Assembly (NCBI RefSeq): GCF_023065955.2
Contig: NW_026622985.1
Span: 69,305,931 to 69,369,930, forward strand
Reading direction: 5' to 3'
DNA: 64,000 nt
DNA from: Ursus arctos
Taxonomy: Eukaryota > Chordata > Mammalia > Carnivora > Ursidae
Shown: one piece after another, positions 61,646-64,000 of the stretch
Layout of the letters: each line of letters opens with the position of its first letter
Position numbering within the stretch: the first letter of the stretch is position 1
The notes under the pieces: model-generated
Seen by the model: only the letters and a program-made list of their open reading frames with translations
Database searches by the model: none
Told to the model about the DNA's origin: nothing
Translations under genes and position numbers: made by a program

Positions 61646-63479
61646 CACTTGTATTTTTTCAGGACTGCCTTAAATTACTTTTGGTACATTTTTGGAGCAA
61701 GTATAAGTGAACTAACAATCTTCCTTAAATTGTGAAACTCTTCAGGCAGCTAATGCCTCCTGTTGACTCGTGTACACTCAGCAATAAAGCAATCTTCAAC
61801 TGAACTGAGAAAACAAATAAAATTTAAAAGAGTGATTGGTAAATTGTTTACCATAGAAGGAGAAGGACAGTGAGAGCTTGCTGGAATTATCCGATTTACA
61901 AAGTGCTCTAAAATAAATACCTAAAACTTTATTTTCCATTTTATATTTTTAACATATAAAGTTATTCCTTTTTGTTACATAAAACTGGATGTACTTTACT
62001 GATTTGGAGCATTGTTATTAACACCATTCATTAAAATCAAATAGTATTCTTTTTGTTGTTGGTTGTTTTGCCTTAGAAAAATAAATATTTAATAGTTACA
62101 ATGTGAAATCAAAGTACATATTACTTCACAGGTTAGTCAGTTTGTTTTTGACAAACTGTAAGTCATCATGAGGACAGATTTGTACACATGCTAATTTACA
62201 AACATATTTTCAAAGCTAAGTGTAGTTTTTATCTTAAACAATCAAGTATTCTTTCATTTATTATAGTGAAATTAATAATCTACATATAAAAAGTAATGGA
62301 AAAGCAGAAGATATAATTCTGCTCTTAAGTATTTTCATGTAATTCCAGTCCCCTTTAAATAATATTCCTGGATTATGAATAATTATAACTATGGGCTATA
62401 AAATCTAAGCAACTTTATTAAAATTCATAAATTTTCAGAATAGGAAAATGCCAAATGCAAATATTTTTAATATAGTAGACCTTTATGGTAGCATTCAGTC
62501 TAAAATTCAATAGAACTATTAGGTCATATTTAGGGTATTAAATTGTCAGAAATACTTGTATAAATACCAACAGGAATAGACAGAAACTTAGTTGTTTTAG
62601 GAAAGAATGAAGATATTACTGTAATCTTCCTGTCCATGAAATTTACTTTTATATTAACAGTTTTAACCATGATTGTAAATAGAAGCAAAGGGCTGGCTTT
62701 ACCACAGGATAAGTTCAGGCACCTTAGGGCTTATACAATGTGTGTGTCCATGAGCTGCCCCTTTCCCCCCCTTACCACTACTGCAAAGGGATTATGCTGT
62801 GGCTTTGAGATTGGCAGTCAACAAGGGAATCAGAAACTCCAGTATAAGAGATCATCTGGCAAGTTTAAGTTATGCTCTCAAAACCTGCTTCCAACTTTTT
62901 CTATAACATTATCACAGAGGGGGATATGGGTGAGACAAAAGAGCCTCTCTTAAATGCTATGTGGGGGGTAATAACAATAATAAAGAAAATCATAACATTT
63001 ATTCCCAGCTCATTACTGCCATACAATCTGCTAAATTCAAGGTTCATAATCCCTTCCTGCATATAATTTGTGTGATCTCAGATTGCACCACTTTATCTGA
63101 ACCTTTGTCTCTTGATTTATTCATAATAAGTATTATTTAGATTAAAAAACTGGAGCTGGACAATAAACAAAAAAAAGTAATTCACTTGTTTTAATTTGCT
63201 AGGACAAATAACAGGTTCAGACAGGATAATATTCTTCTTTCACAATGAATTCAAAATATAAACCAGACACTTTGAGAGTCAGAGAATTCTTTAAGAATTT
63301 CTTTTAAATTTTTATATCAGAGACAAGGTATGATTTTATAATCACAGCCGCAAATGTGCAAAATTATATTACTATTTCTCTATAACTTTCTTAGCTCATG
63401 ACCCTCCATTTTTATATAATCCCGTCCATTTTAGGTACACTCAGCCACTTTTAGCTTAAATTTGACAATTTGAGATAAT
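61646..63479. other. Unannotated non-coding sequence
   Basis: AT-rich. The 105-codon plus-strand frame at 62636-62953 has a hydrophobic N-terminus by chance but no recognised family. Confidence 0.4.
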
Positions 63480-63800
63480 ATTGCCTTTTCCCATGTTTCC
63501 TCTTATCTCTCTATAAGCAATCGAAATTCAGGAAGGTTGGGAGGAGCTAACTAGTCCATCACCATTCTCCAACTTCCAGTAACTTGTACAATTCCCTTAG
63601 AAGCATTCATTTACGGCACCCAATCCTACTGCATCAATGACCTCTAGTAACAAGGGTCATGAATTCTCTTTAAGTCTCAATCTGAAACCACTTCAGGTTC
63701 ATTGACCAGTGCTCAGCTACGTATTGGTCCTTCCTCACCTCATGAGAAGCCTACAATCTTTACCATAACCTCCCATGCGCTGTATTGAATCCAAGAGATT
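63480..63800 (-). mobile_element. Possible CR1/L3-like LINE fragment
   Basis: 'AACTAGTCCATCACCATTC', 'GACCTCTAGTAACAAGGGTC', 'TCTTTAAGTCTCAATCTGAAACC' recall reversed CR1/L3 3' sequence. Weak. Confidence 0.35.
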
Positions 63801-64000
63801 TTGTATGGCTACAGAGGCCAATTTAAAAGTAAAAAAGAAATTTTAAGGAGTAAAAGAAACAGGTAATCACTACTATACTGTATTTAACTCATATATTCAA
63901 ATACTAACAGAATATCTGCTTTAATTTTGGAAAAAAAATCCCAGATCCGAGAGAAGTTTTATGAAATCCCAAAGAAATTTTTTTAGTATATTTATTCCAG

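Noticed and set aside
62636..62953. 105-codon plus-strand frame with a signal-peptide-like start
   Set aside because: Hydrophobic start from AT-rich codons; no cysteine framework or family recognised, no neighbouring exon signals.

Overview
The window looks like nuclear DNA of a caniform carnivore. It is AT-rich, intron- or desert-like mammalian sequence. The many tRNA-derived SINEs have the Can-SINE head (GGGGCGCCTGGGTGGC...), a CT-rich body and an AATAAA/A-rich tail. The younger L1 3' ends also match the carnivore type. The SINE variant with 'GCTGGCTGTCTCTCTCTGTC' tails is one I associate with arctoids (bears, pandas, pinnipeds); that narrower placement is inference.

No functional protein-coding exon, tRNA or rRNA could be supported. 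The only host-gene match is a processed GAPDH pseudogene on the minus strand (about 19.36-20.63 kb). It has a 15-bp target-site duplication, a lost start codon, a premature stop, a frameshift and a Gly codon in place of the catalytic Cys. The long open frame on the plus strand across it is an antisense shadow.

Layout: 0.2-8.9 kb holds an L1 3' end, six young SINEs, L2/MIR fragments, an old minus-strand L1 remnant and an old hAT element with a perfect 8-bp target duplication. 9.7-11 kb is an L2. 11.6-13.5 kb is a frameshifted, 5'-truncated, fairly young L1. 13.5-19.3 kb is mostly non-repetitive with a CR1/L3 fragment and simple repeats. 19.3-20.7 kb is the GAPDH pseudogene. 22-24.1 kb has L2, SINE and MIR. 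25-28.8 kb is non-repetitive, rich in homeodomain/TALE/E-box-like words and is the best candidate for conserved regulatory DNA; it ends with a ZNF143-like site. 28.8-31.3 kb is an old L1 (with an unclassified insertion) and an L2. 33.4 kb is a polypurine tract. 35.8-39.3 kb holds a two-unit SINE, an old L1, L2 and MIR. 41.1-42.4 kb is a second candidate regulatory block lying between a (CA)n and a (TG)n microsatellite. 46.7-51.1 kb has two SINEs and an L2. 51.6-57.9 kb is a stack of old L1s meeting tail to tail, invaded by SINEs, MIRs and an LTR-like element. The rest is sparse non-coding sequence with a few old repeat fragments.

I found no evidence of a new multi-gene system. The points most worth checking are the candidate enhancer blocks, the ZNF143-like motif, the pseudogene with its locally duplicated target site, and the two-unit SINEs. 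Repeat family names come from memory of consensus sequences, not from a search.
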